From NCBI RefSeq assembly GCF_001457035.1, contig NZ_KQ758617.1, forward strand, positions 1,736,001 through 1,800,000: DNA of 64,000 bases. Reading direction: 5' to 3'. Below, one piece after another: positions 36,568-44,703 of this stretch. The notes under the pieces were generated by a model that made no database searches, had not been told where the DNA came from, and saw nothing but the letters and a program-made list of their open reading frames with translations. Position numbers and translations under genes: made by a program. The DNA is from Fictibacillus enclensis. GTDB lineage: Bacteria; Bacillota; Bacilli; Bacillales; Fictibacillaceae. Every line of letters begins with the position of its first letter. The first letter of the stretch is position 1.

Positions 36568-36640
36568 ATTATTTATAAATGAGGCATATCCAATTGTTAT
36601 GAACAAATTTATCACAAATTTTGATAATCGGCAACACTTC

Positions 36641-38122
36641 TTAAGAAGTTGGCTGCTTTTTGCTGTTTTGCGGATGAACGATGCTCGGCCGGACTTTCGA
36701 TAGAGGCACAGCGAGCCGGATCATGATCTGCACAAACGCCTTGGCGTTGAATGGGATAAAAGGCCACAGATAGGGCGTATTTAAATTTTTCACAAAAGCA
36801 AGATACAGAAGCAGCAGAGTGGCGCCTACGACAAGCCCGGGCACATGGAAGATGGCCGTTAGCACCAGAAGGACGAGCCGGAGCATTTTGTTGGCAACAC
36901 TGAGTTCATAGCTTGGGGTAGAAAACCCTCCGATCGCTGAGACTGATACATATAATATGACTTCCGGAACAAACAGTCCCACATCGATGGCGATCTGGCC
37001 AATGAGCACCGCTGCGATCAAGCCCATCGCCGTCGAAAGCGGGCTGGGGGTATGTATCGCGGCTACTCGCAGGATTTCAATCCCGATTTCCGCAAAGACA
37101 ATTTGCAGGAACAAAGGGATATTCGTCGTTTTGTTTGGTCCGATAAAATCGATATTCGATGGCAGCAGTCCTTCCTGTGTAGCATAAAGGTACCAGAGCG
37201 GCAGGAGGAGAAGCGAGGCAATGATGCCGGTAAACCGGACCCAGCGGATAAAAGCCCCGACCATCGGCGTCTGACGGAATTCCTCTGCATGCTGTACATG
37301 GTGAAAATAGGTTGTCGGTGTAATGATAACACTTGGGCTCGTATCGGTGATTACGAGAACATGGCCTTCCATTAAATGCTGGGCCGCAACATCCGGCCGT
37401 TCGGTATACCGGACAAGCGGAAAAGGATCCCAGCCTTGTTTCACAAGAAATTCTTCAATGGTTTTATCGGCCATGGGGATACCATCGATATCAATACTCT
37501 GAAGTTCTTGTTTAACAAGATCGACAAGCCCTGGATCAGCTATATCCTCAATATAAGATATACAAATATCCGTTTTGGAACGCTTTCCGACTTGCATTAT
37601 TTCATGACGCAGCCGCTCGTCGCGGATACGCCGGCGGGTGAGAGCTGTATTAATGATGATGTTCTCGGTATATCCGTCCCTTGAGCCACGGACCACTTTC
37701 TCTGTGTCCGGTTCTTCCGGCTGACGGCCAGGATAGCTTCTTACATCAACGATGAATGCCTGGTCTTCGCCTTCCAAAAATACAGAAATCAGTCCGGAAA
37801 GCATTCTGTCTATGGCAATCTCCAGGTTATCCGTCAACTCCACCTGCTGATGGGAAAGGTGATCGTGCAAAATTTCTTTGACATTGGAAGGCGCACGGTG
37901 CCCATGATCCATGTCCATGATCTCCCGCATAATTTCAATGATAAAGAGACTGTCGCATAGCCCCGTGCAATAGTAGATCTGAACTTCCTTTTTCAAGACA
38001 TGAAGCTTTCTGACTCCTACATCAAAACTGACACCAATCCCGAGCCTCGATTTCAGCTCATGTTCGTTTTCCTGGATTTTTTTACTGATTGGTGTCTTCT
38101 GTCTTTCCTTTGATTCCTGCAT
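36641..38122 (-). CDS. spoVAF: stage V sporulation protein AF (GerA family)
   Basis: This 493-residue protein resembles the A subunits of germinant receptors (GerAA type), with an N-terminal cytoplasmic domain and four or five helices from about residue 275. It is the last gene of the spoVA operon, which handles dipicolinic acid uptake and release in the spore. The ATG at 38122 has AAAGGAGCGG upstream; the frame is open 35 codons further without a site. It overlaps spoVAEA by about 40 bases. Confidence 0.93.
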   Translation of the reverse strand: MQESKERQKTPISKKIQENEHELKSRLGIGVSFDVGVRKLHVLKKEVQIYYCTGLCDSLFIIEIMREIMDMDHGHRAPSNVKEILHDHLSHQQVELTDNLEIAIDRMLSGLISVFLEGEDQAFIVDVRSYPGRQPEEPDTEKVVRGSRDGYTENIIINTALTRRRIRDERLRHEIMQVGKRSKTDICISYIEDIADPGLVDLVKQELQSIDIDGIPMADKTIEEFLVKQGWDPFPLVRYTERPDVAAQHLMEGHVLVITDTSPSVIITPTTYFHHVQHAEEFRQTPMVGAFIRWVRFTGIIASLLLLPLWYLYATQEGLLPSNIDFIGPNKTTNIPLFLQIVFAEIGIEILRVAAIHTPSPLSTAMGLIAAVLIGQIAIDVGLFVPEVILYVSVSAIGGFSTPSYELSVANKMLRLVLLVLTAIFHVPGLVVGATLLLLYLAFVKNLNTPYLWPFIPFNAKAFVQIMIRLAVPLSKVRPSIVHPQNSKKQPTS

Positions 38123-38681
38123 TAAATCCGCTCCTTTCCAGGATGGTCGCCACCGCCAGGCTGGTGACGGGTGCCCCCTTTTCCACCGCATCATGTCCAG
38201 CCATTTTTCCGATATCACCGATCCCAATGACGATCGGCAGGTTTAATTCATCAAGAATGTAAACCGTGTCACCGTTAATCCTCCCTGTTTCAAGATCAGG
38301 GAGCCCGCTCTTATCAATGCCAAATTCCGTAAAGTTTCCATAGCGGTCAATGGAGAAGTGGACTTTTGTCCATTCGGAATGACGTGTTTTTGAAGCAACT
38401 GCTATGGCCCCGAGAACTTCAATTCCCGGATGTCCGCATACTGCGCGCATAGCCAGTTCCCCCGGTCCTTCCCCACGGAATCCGCAGTCATCAAACATGA
38501 CGAGCACGGGATCATATGGCGTTTTTAAGATCAGGGATACAAGCTGTTGGCCGGTTAACCTTGAAGGATTGCCCCATGAGTGGGAAATACAGCGTCCTCC
38601 AATTTCGCGGGCGACATGCTCTACCGCACGCAGTGCATAAAGATCCCCGTCTGTTATCAGAATGACGCGTTTTTTTCCCAC
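38082..38681 (-). CDS. spoVAEA: stage V sporulation protein AEA
   Basis: This roughly 199-residue soluble protein begins with KKRVILITDGDLYALRAVEHV and contains MFDDCGFRGEGPGE, both typical of SpoVAEa. A GTG at 38681 is preferred because AAGGGG lies 8 bases upstream; another GTG three codons earlier sits on that ribosome site. It lies between spoVAEB and spoVAF in the spoVA operon. Confidence 0.9.
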   Translation of the reverse strand: MGKKRVILITDGDLYALRAVEHVAREIGGRCISHSWGNPSRLTGQQLVSLILKTPYDPVLVMFDDCGFRGEGPGELAMRAVCGHPGIEVLGAIAVASKTRHSEWTKVHFSIDRYGNFTEFGIDKSGLPDLETGRINGDTVYILDELNLPIVIGIGDIGKMAGHDAVEKGAPVTSLAVATILERSGFNAGIKGKTEDTNQ

Positions 38682-38686
38682 CAGAT

Positions 38687-39037
38687 TCACCCCTTCGGCT
38701 TAAATATCAAGGCCACAAGAAAACCGAACAAAATCGCGGATGAAATCCCTGCTGAAGTGAGCTCGAATATTCCCATGGCAATTCCGATAAAACCATGATC
38801 CTCCGCTGAAGCCATCGCTCCATGAAGGAGGTTATGTCCGAAGCTTGTAATGGGGACAGTTGCCCCGGCTCCGGCAAACTTGATCAAATTATCATAAATG
38901 CCAAATGCATCAAGCAATGCACCAAGAACAACAAAGGAGGTTGTTACGTGGGCAGGGGTCAGTTTAAAAATGTCGATCAGCAGCTGGCCCACCACACAAA
39001 TAGCACCACCCACAAGGAATGCCCATAAATAATCCAT
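38687..39037 (-). CDS. spoVAEB: stage V sporulation protein AEB
   Basis: This 116-residue membrane protein is homologous to SpoVAC, with conserved [14 protein letters not shown] and [19 protein letters not shown] segments. It is part of the inner-membrane dipicolinate channel machinery. Its ATG shares one base with the spoVAD stop (ATGA-like junction). Confidence 0.94.
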   Translation of the reverse strand: MDYLWAFLVGGAICVVGQLLIDIFKLTPAHVTTSFVVLGALLDAFGIYDNLIKFAGAGATVPITSFGHNLLHGAMASAEDHGFIGIAMGIFELTSAGISSAILFGFLVALIFKPKG

Positions 39038-40056
39038 CAGTTGCTTCCCCCCTTGGTTCCTTCAAGAGCCACCGCATGAGCAATGGTAGGGATGGATTCT
39101 TTTTGCTGGATCATCGTCGGGTTTAAGAGGGCTCCGGTTGCCACTACAAGAATCCGCTTCAGGCTGCCGGAATTCAGTTCTTTTATCAAATGGCCATACG
39201 TGACCACCGCTGAGCATCCGCAGCCGCTTCCCCCTGCAAATACTTCCTGGTCCGGTCGGTATACCATCAATCCGCAGTCTCTGTGATTACCCGAGACATC
39301 AATTCCTTTTTCCTTCAAGAGCATCTTTACAATGGGGGCTCCCACCCCTGACAGGTCACCCGTCACAATCAGATCATACTCTTCGGGGGCCATGCCGGTC
39401 TCTTTCAAATGCGCCATAATTGTGTCTGCTGCCGCTGGAGCCATGGCCGAGCCCATATCAAATGGATCTTTTATGCCAAGATCATGAACCTTTCCGATCG
39501 TGGCAGATGTGATTCTGACCGATGAGGGTTCACTGCTGATCAGTGCAGCCCCGGCCCCTGTGACCGTAAATGTGGCGGTATCCGGTTTCTGACCGCCGTA
39601 TTCCGTCGGATAACGGAATTGCCGCTCAGCCGTTGCATTATGAGAGCTGACAGCCGCCACAACCCTTTGGGCAAACCCGCCATCTACCAATGCCGCACCC
39701 ACGGCCAGGGATTCCATTGATGTGGAGCAGGCGCCAAAAACGCCCAGAAATGGAATCTCATTGCCGCGCGCCACATAGTTTGCCGTAACTACCTGATTCA
39801 AAAGATCACCGGCGAGAAAAAAGTTAATGTCGTCATTCGTCAGTTTGGCCTTGTTAAGGCAACTTGCGATGGAGTCTTCCATCAAACGCCGTTCCGCAAG
39901 TTCCCAGTTTTTTTCATTACAGTGCAAATCATTGTATCTTACATCAAATAAAGAACCGAGCGGCCCTTCACTTTCCATCGGGCCAACTGCTGTCCCTGTG
40001 GAATTCAGGAAAACCTTATCTCCAAATTTCCACGTCTGTCTTCCTTGCAGCTTCAT
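39037..40056 (-). CDS. spoVAD: stage V sporulation protein AD
   Basis: This 339-residue thiolase-fold protein binds dipicolinic acid in the spore inner membrane. The family features [21 protein letters not shown] (near residue 112) and [15 protein letters not shown] near 275 are present. The ATG at 40056 with GGAG 8 bases upstream is preferred to a GTG three codons earlier and gives the usual length. Confidence 0.95.
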   Translation of the reverse strand: MKLQGRQTWKFGDKVFLNSTGTAVGPMESEGPLGSLFDVRYNDLHCNEKNWELAERRLMEDSIASCLNKAKLTNDDINFFLAGDLLNQVVTANYVARGNEIPFLGVFGACSTSMESLAVGAALVDGGFAQRVVAAVSSHNATAERQFRYPTEYGGQKPDTATFTVTGAGAALISSEPSSVRITSATIGKVHDLGIKDPFDMGSAMAPAAADTIMAHLKETGMAPEEYDLIVTGDLSGVGAPIVKMLLKEKGIDVSGNHRDCGLMVYRPDQEVFAGGSGCGCSAVVTYGHLIKELNSGSLKRILVVATGALLNPTMIQQKESIPTIAHAVALEGTKGGSN

Positions 40057-40069
40057 GTTCCTCACTCCT

Positions 40070-40525
40070 TTACATTAGCGTTTTGAACGCATATCGTATC
40101 ATTCCGAAAATATAAGCAGACACAGCTCCGAAGACGATAACAGCACCTGCCAATTTAAATAAGTTGGTTGCGATCCCAAGCACAATGCCTTCACTTTTAT
40201 GCTCCAGTGCAGCACTAGTTATGGCATTGGCAAAACCGGTGACGGGTACGGCTGATCCCGCTCCTCCAAACTGTCCGATCTTGTCATATACCCCAATGCC
40301 CGTCAACAGGGCAGCAATTAAAATCAGTGTGGCCGCGGTCGGATTACCGGCAGTTTCTTCATTAAAATTAAAATAGGTCATGTAAAATTTCATAAGTGCC
40401 TCGCCAATGACACAAATCAGCCCGCCGACCAAATACGCCTTCAGGCAATTGATAAAGTATGGGGGTTTAGGCTGAAGAGGTTTGATTTTCTTTGCATATT
40501 CTTGTTGTTGTTCTTTATTTGACAT
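40070..40525 (-). CDS. spoVAC: stage V sporulation protein AC
   Basis: This 151-residue polytopic membrane protein acts in B. subtilis as a mechanosensitive channel for dipicolinate release. The N-terminal KIKPLQPKPPYFINCLKAY (near residue 13) and GAGSAVPVTGFANAITSAAL blocks are typical. It parallels SpoVAEB in sequence. AAGGAG precedes the ATG. Confidence 0.95.
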   Translation of the reverse strand: MSNKEQQQEYAKKIKPLQPKPPYFINCLKAYLVGGLICVIGEALMKFYMTYFNFNEETAGNPTAATLILIAALLTGIGVYDKIGQFGGAGSAVPVTGFANAITSAALEHKSEGIVLGIATNLFKLAGAVIVFGAVSAYIFGMIRYAFKTLM

Positions 40526-40545
40526 TACCTGTTACTCCTTCTTTT

Positions 40546-40968
40546 TTATTGGTTAACGTAAACCATCCAGTGGAACAAAGAGCCCAGCACTTTTCCTAAA
40601 ACAATCGCCATGAGGATGACCAGCAGCCTTTCGCCCATTCCAATCCGTTTCGCAAGAATCGGCATGACATTCAAGACCTCAGTCAGCGCTGCTGCCAGCA
40701 TACCGACAAAGACTCCGCAGAAGGCACCTATCGGCACGAGCAGCAACGGGGAAAGGTGAAAGGATATATCCTTTAAATTTACCCATCCGCCAAGGACAGC
40801 ACCGAGGATGACACTCCATTCGTACGCCCTGATATAACAAAAGGTTTTACTGAGCTGCATCAGGCGGGGAATAATGCCAAGCACCGTAAGAAAAGCCACA
40901 AACCCCGATCCTACCGCAATTCCCCCGCCAAAACCGATAAAGGCCAAAAACACGCTCTTAATCACCAT
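40546..40968 (-). CDS. spoVAB: stage V sporulation protein AB
   Basis: This roughly 140-residue membrane protein has four or five helices with the N-terminal FLAFIGFGGGIAVGSGFVAF. The ATG at 40968 gives the family length; an in-frame ATG at 40998 is possible, and neither has a strong ribosome site, so coupling to spoVAA (11-base overlap) is likely. Confidence 0.9.
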   Translation of the reverse strand: MVIKSVFLAFIGFGGGIAVGSGFVAFLTVLGIIPRLMQLSKTFCYIRAYEWSVILGAVLGGWVNLKDISFHLSPLLLVPIGAFCGVFVGMLAAALTEVLNVMPILAKRIGMGERLLVILMAIVLGKVLGSLFHWMVYVNQ

Positions 40969-41581
40969 GAATTTTTTTCTCGGTTTCCTTATTTTCATGA
41001 ATGACGACGTACTGATCCAAATCCTGCTGGTATTTAAACATCTCTACTTCAAGCGGGCTAGGTTCTTCATTCAGTCTCTTCTTAAAGACATGGTTAAAAA
41101 AAAGAACCATTCCAATCCCAAGTCCCAAGGAATAGGGGATTTGCAAAATCAACGGCTGGTTATCATAAGTGCCCGTCACCATGTAATAAATTTTTTGGTG
41201 GACCACCTGCATACTTACATCCTCATGAAAGTTCATGATGGCCAGTGCGGACCCAATAAATAATAGCAGCCAGACCAGCACAAAATAGACAGGCGCAAGC
41301 TTCTTTTTTTGGTACTGGATCTCCAGAATCGATTGAGCGGGACCTACTGTTTGGATTTCAATGCCCGGACATACGTGCTGAATATGCTGAACAGCTTTCA
41401 TCACATCAAGGACGATTAAATGCTTATCGGCTGGCTTTACCTGGTAAATGACCAGCATTTGCAGCTTTTTTTGCAGGGCCGGAGGAGCCACTATCTGGGC
41501 AACCGTTCCAAGTGTCACGGGCTGCTCAAGCACAACCTGAACCTTTTGTCTCATCCTTATGTAAACAGCAGATTCTTTCAT
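40958..41581 (-). CDS. spoVAA: stage V sporulation protein AA
   Basis: This 207-residue protein has an N-terminal cytoplasmic beta-rich domain (about 1-105) and two helices (about 112-128 and 150-165). It is the first gene of the spoVA operon. AGGAGGTGCAGCC precedes the ATG, and a sigma-G promoter lies about 33 bases upstream. Confidence 0.92.
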   Translation of the reverse strand: MKESAVYIRMRQKVQVVLEQPVTLGTVAQIVAPPALQKKLQMLVIYQVKPADKHLIVLDVMKAVQHIQHVCPGIEIQTVGPAQSILEIQYQKKKLAPVYFVLVWLLLFIGSALAIMNFHEDVSMQVVHQKIYYMVTGTYDNQPLILQIPYSLGLGIGMVLFFNHVFKKRLNEEPSPLEVEMFKYQQDLDQYVVIHENKETEKKIHGD

Positions 41582-41613
41582 GGCTGCACCTCCTGATATT
41601 CAACATTCTTGTT

Positions 41614-41643
41614 TAGTATGGATTTGATAAAGTTATATCATTC
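41614..41643 (-). promoter_or_regulatory. sigma-G promoter of the spoVA operon
   Basis: On the minus strand GAATG and CATACTA are separated by 18 bp, a full match to the sigma-G consensus gHATR-N18-CATnnTA. It lies about 33 bases before spoVAA. The spoVA operon is known to be forespore sigma-G dependent in B. subtilis. Confidence 0.85.
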
Positions 41644-41710
41644 TTCTTCCAAGAATTATCCATCAATTACCATAGCAAAAACCTGCATTCACATTTAAGC
41701 TTCCACACAA

Positions 41711-41746
41711 AAAAGCCAGATGGATTCATTCATCCATCTGGCTTTT
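41711..41746 (-). terminator. spoIIA operon terminator containing the sigF stop codon
   Basis: Perfect 14-bp stem (AAAAGCCAGATGGA and its complement) followed by TTGTGTG on the minus strand. The 5' arm encodes Lys-Ser-Gln-Met-Asp near the SigF C-terminus, and the TGA (41726-41728) is in the loop. Confidence 0.92.
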
Positions 41747-42484
41747 CATCTGAGCTAAAATTTTCTTTTCAAGCCGGGATACCTGCACCTGCGAGATTCC
41801 CAGCCGCTCAGCGACTTCCGATTGTGTCTGGTCCTTATAATAGCGAAGGTAAACAATAAGGCGTTCTCGTTCATCCAACGATTCAATGGCTTCCTGCAAG
41901 GTAATTTTGTCAAACCACTTATTTTCGGTGCTGTCTGCAATCTGATCAAGCAGAGTAATCGGGTCTCCGTCATTTTCATATACGGTTTCATGGATGGAAG
42001 TCGGTGCCCGTACGGCCTCCTGTGCCAGCACAACATCTTCCACACTGATCTCCAGCTTCTTAGCGACTTCGTTGACCGTCGGGGTTCGACCAAGTACTTT
42101 GGACAATTCATCCTTCGCTTTTCTGACTTTGTTTCCCATTTCTTTCAACGACCGGCTGACCTTTACTGTTCCATCATCCCGAATGAATCGCTGGATTTCT
42201 CCTATGATCATCGGAACGGCATACGTGGAAAAACGAACATCATAGCTTAAATCGAATTTATCGACCGACTTTAAAAGCCCAATGCTTCCGATTTGGAAGA
42301 GGTCATCCGGTTCATAACCGCGGTTGATAAACCGCTGCACGACCGACCAGACCAAACGCATATTTTTTTCTATGATCAAGTCCCGGGCCGACTGATCGCC
42401 TTCCTGGCTTCGTTTAATCAAAAGCTTGATTTCCTCATCCTTAAAGTACGATTCGTTTTTACCGCCTTTAACCTCGACATCCAT
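41726..42484 (-). CDS. sigF: forespore RNA polymerase sigma factor SigF
   Basis: This 252-residue sigma-70-type factor is the first forespore-specific sigma factor. Region 2 (YEPDDLFQIGSIGLLKSVDKFD, RFSTYAVPMIIGEI) and the region 4 HTH (QSEVAERLGISQVQVSRLEKK) are present. AAGGGG precedes the ATG. It ends the spoIIAA-spoIIAB-sigF operon; its activity is held by SpoIIAB. Confidence 0.97.
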   Translation of the reverse strand: MDVEVKGGKNESYFKDEEIKLLIKRSQEGDQSARDLIIEKNMRLVWSVVQRFINRGYEPDDLFQIGSIGLLKSVDKFDLSYDVRFSTYAVPMIIGEIQRFIRDDGTVKVSRSLKEMGNKVRKAKDELSKVLGRTPTVNEVAKKLEISVEDVVLAQEAVRAPTSIHETVYENDGDPITLLDQIADSTENKWFDKITLQEAIESLDERERLIVYLRYYKDQTQSEVAERLGISQVQVSRLEKKILAQMKSQMDE

Positions 42485-42496
42485 AAGGCATACCCC

Positions 42497-42937
42497 TTAA
42501 TTGATAACCGCTTTATTTTTTGCCAAAAATTTTGTCAAGTGGATCGTGGTGCCATAGGAGGGTTCGGAAATCACTTCAACCTCATCCATAAAATTCTCCA
42601 TAATCGTAAAGCCCATCCCGGACCTTTCGAGCTCCGGCTTTGAGGTGAAGAGAGGCTGCCTTGCTTCATTCAAATCAGATATGCCAACGCCTTTGTCCCG
42701 GATGGTCAGCTTTACAGTATCCTCATCAAGCAAGACTTCAATGTAAACAATGCCATCGGACGAGTTTTCATAGCCATGGATAATAGAGTTGGTCACAGCC
42801 TCTGAAACCACCGTTTTAATTTCGGTCAATTCATCCACGGTAGGGTCCAGCTGTGCAATAAAGGCTGCAACCGTAACCCGCGCAAATGATTCATTCTGGC
42901 TTAGTGCTGAAAACTGAATTTTCATTTCGTTTTTCAT
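42497..42937 (-). CDS. spoIIAB: anti-sigma-F factor SpoIIAB
   Basis: This 146-residue GHKL kinase binds and inhibits SigF and phosphorylates SpoIIAA. The ATP-binding N box ([13 protein letters not shown]), G1 box (RDKGVGI) and G2 box (SGMGFTIM) are present in order. Spacing to spoIIAA is 2 bases and to sigF 12 bases. Confidence 0.97.
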   Translation of the reverse strand: MKNEMKIQFSALSQNESFARVTVAAFIAQLDPTVDELTEIKTVVSEAVTNSIIHGYENSSDGIVYIEVLLDEDTVKLTIRDKGVGISDLNEARQPLFTSKPELERSGMGFTIMENFMDEVEVISEPSYGTTIHLTKFLAKNKAVIN

Positions 42938-42939
42938 GA

Positions 42940-43290
42940 TTAAGCCACCCCCAGGGTTTGTAGGGCATATTCTTCATTTTCTTCCAGTCTGATAATCTTA
43001 AACAGACCGGACATGTCGAATAACCTTTTTACTGCAGGAGAAATGGCGCACACCACCATTTCGCCGTTATTGCTCTTGATTTGTTTATACCTCCCAAGGA
43101 TTACGCCGAGGCCCGAGCTGTCCATGAAGTCCAGCCCTTCAAGGTTCAGCATGATATGTTCAATTTTCTTATTCTTTAAAATATCATCTACCTTTGACCT
43201 CAATTCATCAGCCGTGTGATGGTCAAGTTCCCCATCCAGGCGAATACATAATACTGTATGCTTGATCTCCAGCCCGATGTTAAGACTCAA
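42940..43290 (-). CDS. spoIIAA: anti-anti-sigma factor SpoIIAA
   Basis: This 116-residue STAS-domain protein frees SigF by binding SpoIIAB. The phosphorylated Ser is in [16 protein letters not shown] near residue 57. A TTG start at 43290 with GGAGGAGAG upstream gives the family length and N-terminus ([17 protein letters not shown]); a further 31 codons upstream are in frame but contain the operon's promoter. Confidence 0.95.
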   Translation of the reverse strand: MSLNIGLEIKHTVLCIRLDGELDHHTADELRSKVDDILKNKKIEHIMLNLEGLDFMDSSGLGVILGRYKQIKSNNGEMVVCAISPAVKRLFDMSGLFKIIRLEENEEYALQTLGVA

Positions 43291-43323
43291 ACGTCTCTCC
43301 TCCTTCTTCTTGATACGCAACTG

Positions 43324-43351
43324 TTTCGATAATAAAAGGACGAATTCCTCC
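43324..43351 (-). promoter_or_regulatory. sigma-H promoter of the spoIIA operon
   Basis: On the minus strand GGAGGAATT (fits RnAGGAwWW) and ATCGAAA (fits RnnGAA) are separated by 12 bp. It lies about 35 bases before spoIIAA. The spoIIA operon is transcribed by sigma H in B. subtilis. The -35 lies within the 3' arm of the dacF terminator. Confidence 0.72.
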
Positions 43352-43381
43352 ACTATTACAAAACTAGTGCGGATTCGTCCC
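43332..43381 (-). terminator. terminator of dacF, overlapping the spoIIA promoter
   Basis: Long imperfect stem on the minus strand: GGACGAATCCGCACTA pairs with TAGTGGAGGAATTCGTCC around GTTTTGTAA, followed by TTTTATT. It starts 20 bases past the dacF stop. Confidence 0.8.
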
Positions 43382-43400
43382 ATTTAGTCAAAACATGAGG

Positions 43401-44564
43401 TTATGACGATTTCGCCATATGTCCAAGCGTACGTTTAAACAAACTCCACCAAGACGCGTTCTTTACATTCTCTGAAGCAAGAAGCGGACTTTTTGTTACG
43501 GTCTTTCCGCCTTTCATAATGCTCAGCGTTCCAACTTGCTGCCCTTTTTTAATCGGCATTTTCAAATCGGGATTCACCTGAATGAGCGGTTTCACGTTGT
43601 TTTCTTTTTCTCCTCGTTTAGAAAGCAGGGAAATGCTTTCGGATGTCACAACGGCCAGCTGCTGCTTGTTTCCTTTTTGAATCTTTACCTGCTTTACAAT
43701 CTGATGGCGGTCATATAATTTTTTGGTTGCATATTGAGAAAAGGCATAATCAAACATTTGCGTGACTTGTTGATTGCGCTGTTTTGGGTTGGGTGCACCC
43801 ATCACCACAGCAATTACCCGCATATCATGTTTTTTGGCAGTAGCAGTAAGACAATACTTGGCTTCTTGTGTAAAGCCGGTTTTCAGGCCATCTGTACCTG
43901 GATAAAACTTCACAAGACGGTTGGTATTCACCAGCCAAAATTTATTCGGCGTATTTTGACGGAGATATTCCTCATACAGGCCGGTATATTTAGTGATTTC
44001 TTCGTGCTTTAACAGTTCTTTCCCCATAATGGCCATATCATTAGCGGAAGAGTAATGTCCCGCAGCAGGAAGCCCGGTAGGATTTTTAAAAAATGTGTCC
44101 TTTAATCCCAGCTGTTTCGCTTTCTTGTTCATCATATCCACAAAGGATGCTTCAGAGCCTCCGATTTTTTCTGCCATCGCCATAGAAGCATCATTTGCGC
44201 TTCCAATCGCAATTCCCTTCATCATGTCGTGAACGCTCATTTCTTCACCGGGTTCTAGGAAAATTTGAGATCCTCCCATAGAAGCAGCATATTCACTGAC
44301 TCTTACAGGATCGGTCAGTTTGATCTTTCCTGTATCAAGGGCTTCCATGATCAGAATCATGGTCATAATTTTGGTCATACTCGCCGGCGGCAATTTTTTA
44401 TGGCTTTTTTTATCAAAAAGAACAGTTCCCGTATCACGCTCAATCAAAATAGCTGAGGATGCATTTGGAGCAAGACTTTGTGTTTTTTCAGAAGCAAATG
44501 TCCGGCCTCCGCCCGTAGTCAGCAGAAGCGCGAGCGCAACAGCAGCCACTATGTATCGTTTCAT
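43401..44564 (-). CDS. dacF: D-alanyl-D-alanine carboxypeptidase DacF
   Basis: This 387-residue penicillin-binding protein has a signal peptide (about residues 1-24) and motifs SMTK near 61, SAN in GSANDASMAMAE near 120 and KTG in DGLKTGFTQEAKYC near 220. In B. subtilis DacF is made in the forespore and affects cortex cross-linking. The ATG at 44564 has GGAGGG 6 bases upstream; a TTG five codons earlier overlaps it. It lies upstream of spoIIAA as in B. subtilis. Confidence 0.94.
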   Translation of the reverse strand: MKRYIVAAVALALLLTTGGGRTFASEKTQSLAPNASSAILIERDTGTVLFDKKSHKKLPPASMTKIMTMILIMEALDTGKIKLTDPVRVSEYAASMGGSQIFLEPGEEMSVHDMMKGIAIGSANDASMAMAEKIGGSEASFVDMMNKKAKQLGLKDTFFKNPTGLPAAGHYSSANDMAIMGKELLKHEEITKYTGLYEEYLRQNTPNKFWLVNTNRLVKFYPGTDGLKTGFTQEAKYCLTATAKKHDMRVIAVVMGAPNPKQRNQQVTQMFDYAFSQYATKKLYDRHQIVKQVKIQKGNKQQLAVVTSESISLLSKRGEKENNVKPLIQVNPDLKMPIKKGQQVGTLSIMKGGKTVTKSPLLASENVKNASWWSLFKRTLGHMAKSS

Positions 44565-44591
44565 TCCATTTCCCTCCAATCATGATACCCC

Positions 44592-44620
44592 TATTTTTTC
44601 CATTAATTTTTGGTTTATAC
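44592..44620 (-). promoter_or_regulatory. sigma-F-like promoter of dacF
   Basis: On the minus strand GTATA and GGAAAAAATA (fits GGnnAnAhTr) are separated by 14 bp, close to the 15-bp norm of sigma F. It lies about 28 bases before the dacF start codon; dacF is sigma-F/sigma-G controlled in B. subtilis. Confidence 0.55.
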
Positions 44621-44643
44621 AGGAATATCAGCGGGAGAGAAAA

Positions 44644-44675
44644 AAAGGGAGCTTCTCGCTAAAGAAGCTCCCTTT
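44644..44675 (-). terminator. terminator of the deoB-punA-pdp cluster
   Basis: Perfect 13-bp stem AAAGGGAGCTTCT / AGAAGCTCCCTTT, loop CGCTAA, followed by TTTTTCTC on the minus strand, 28 bases past the pdp stop. Confidence 0.9.
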
Positions 44676-44703
44676 ACGTCATGCTTTTATTCAATTATTT
44701 CTT

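Noticed and set aside
36306-36582. Small frames on both strands between spoVAF and lysA
   Set aside because: The region is fully explained by the lysine riboswitch and its terminator.
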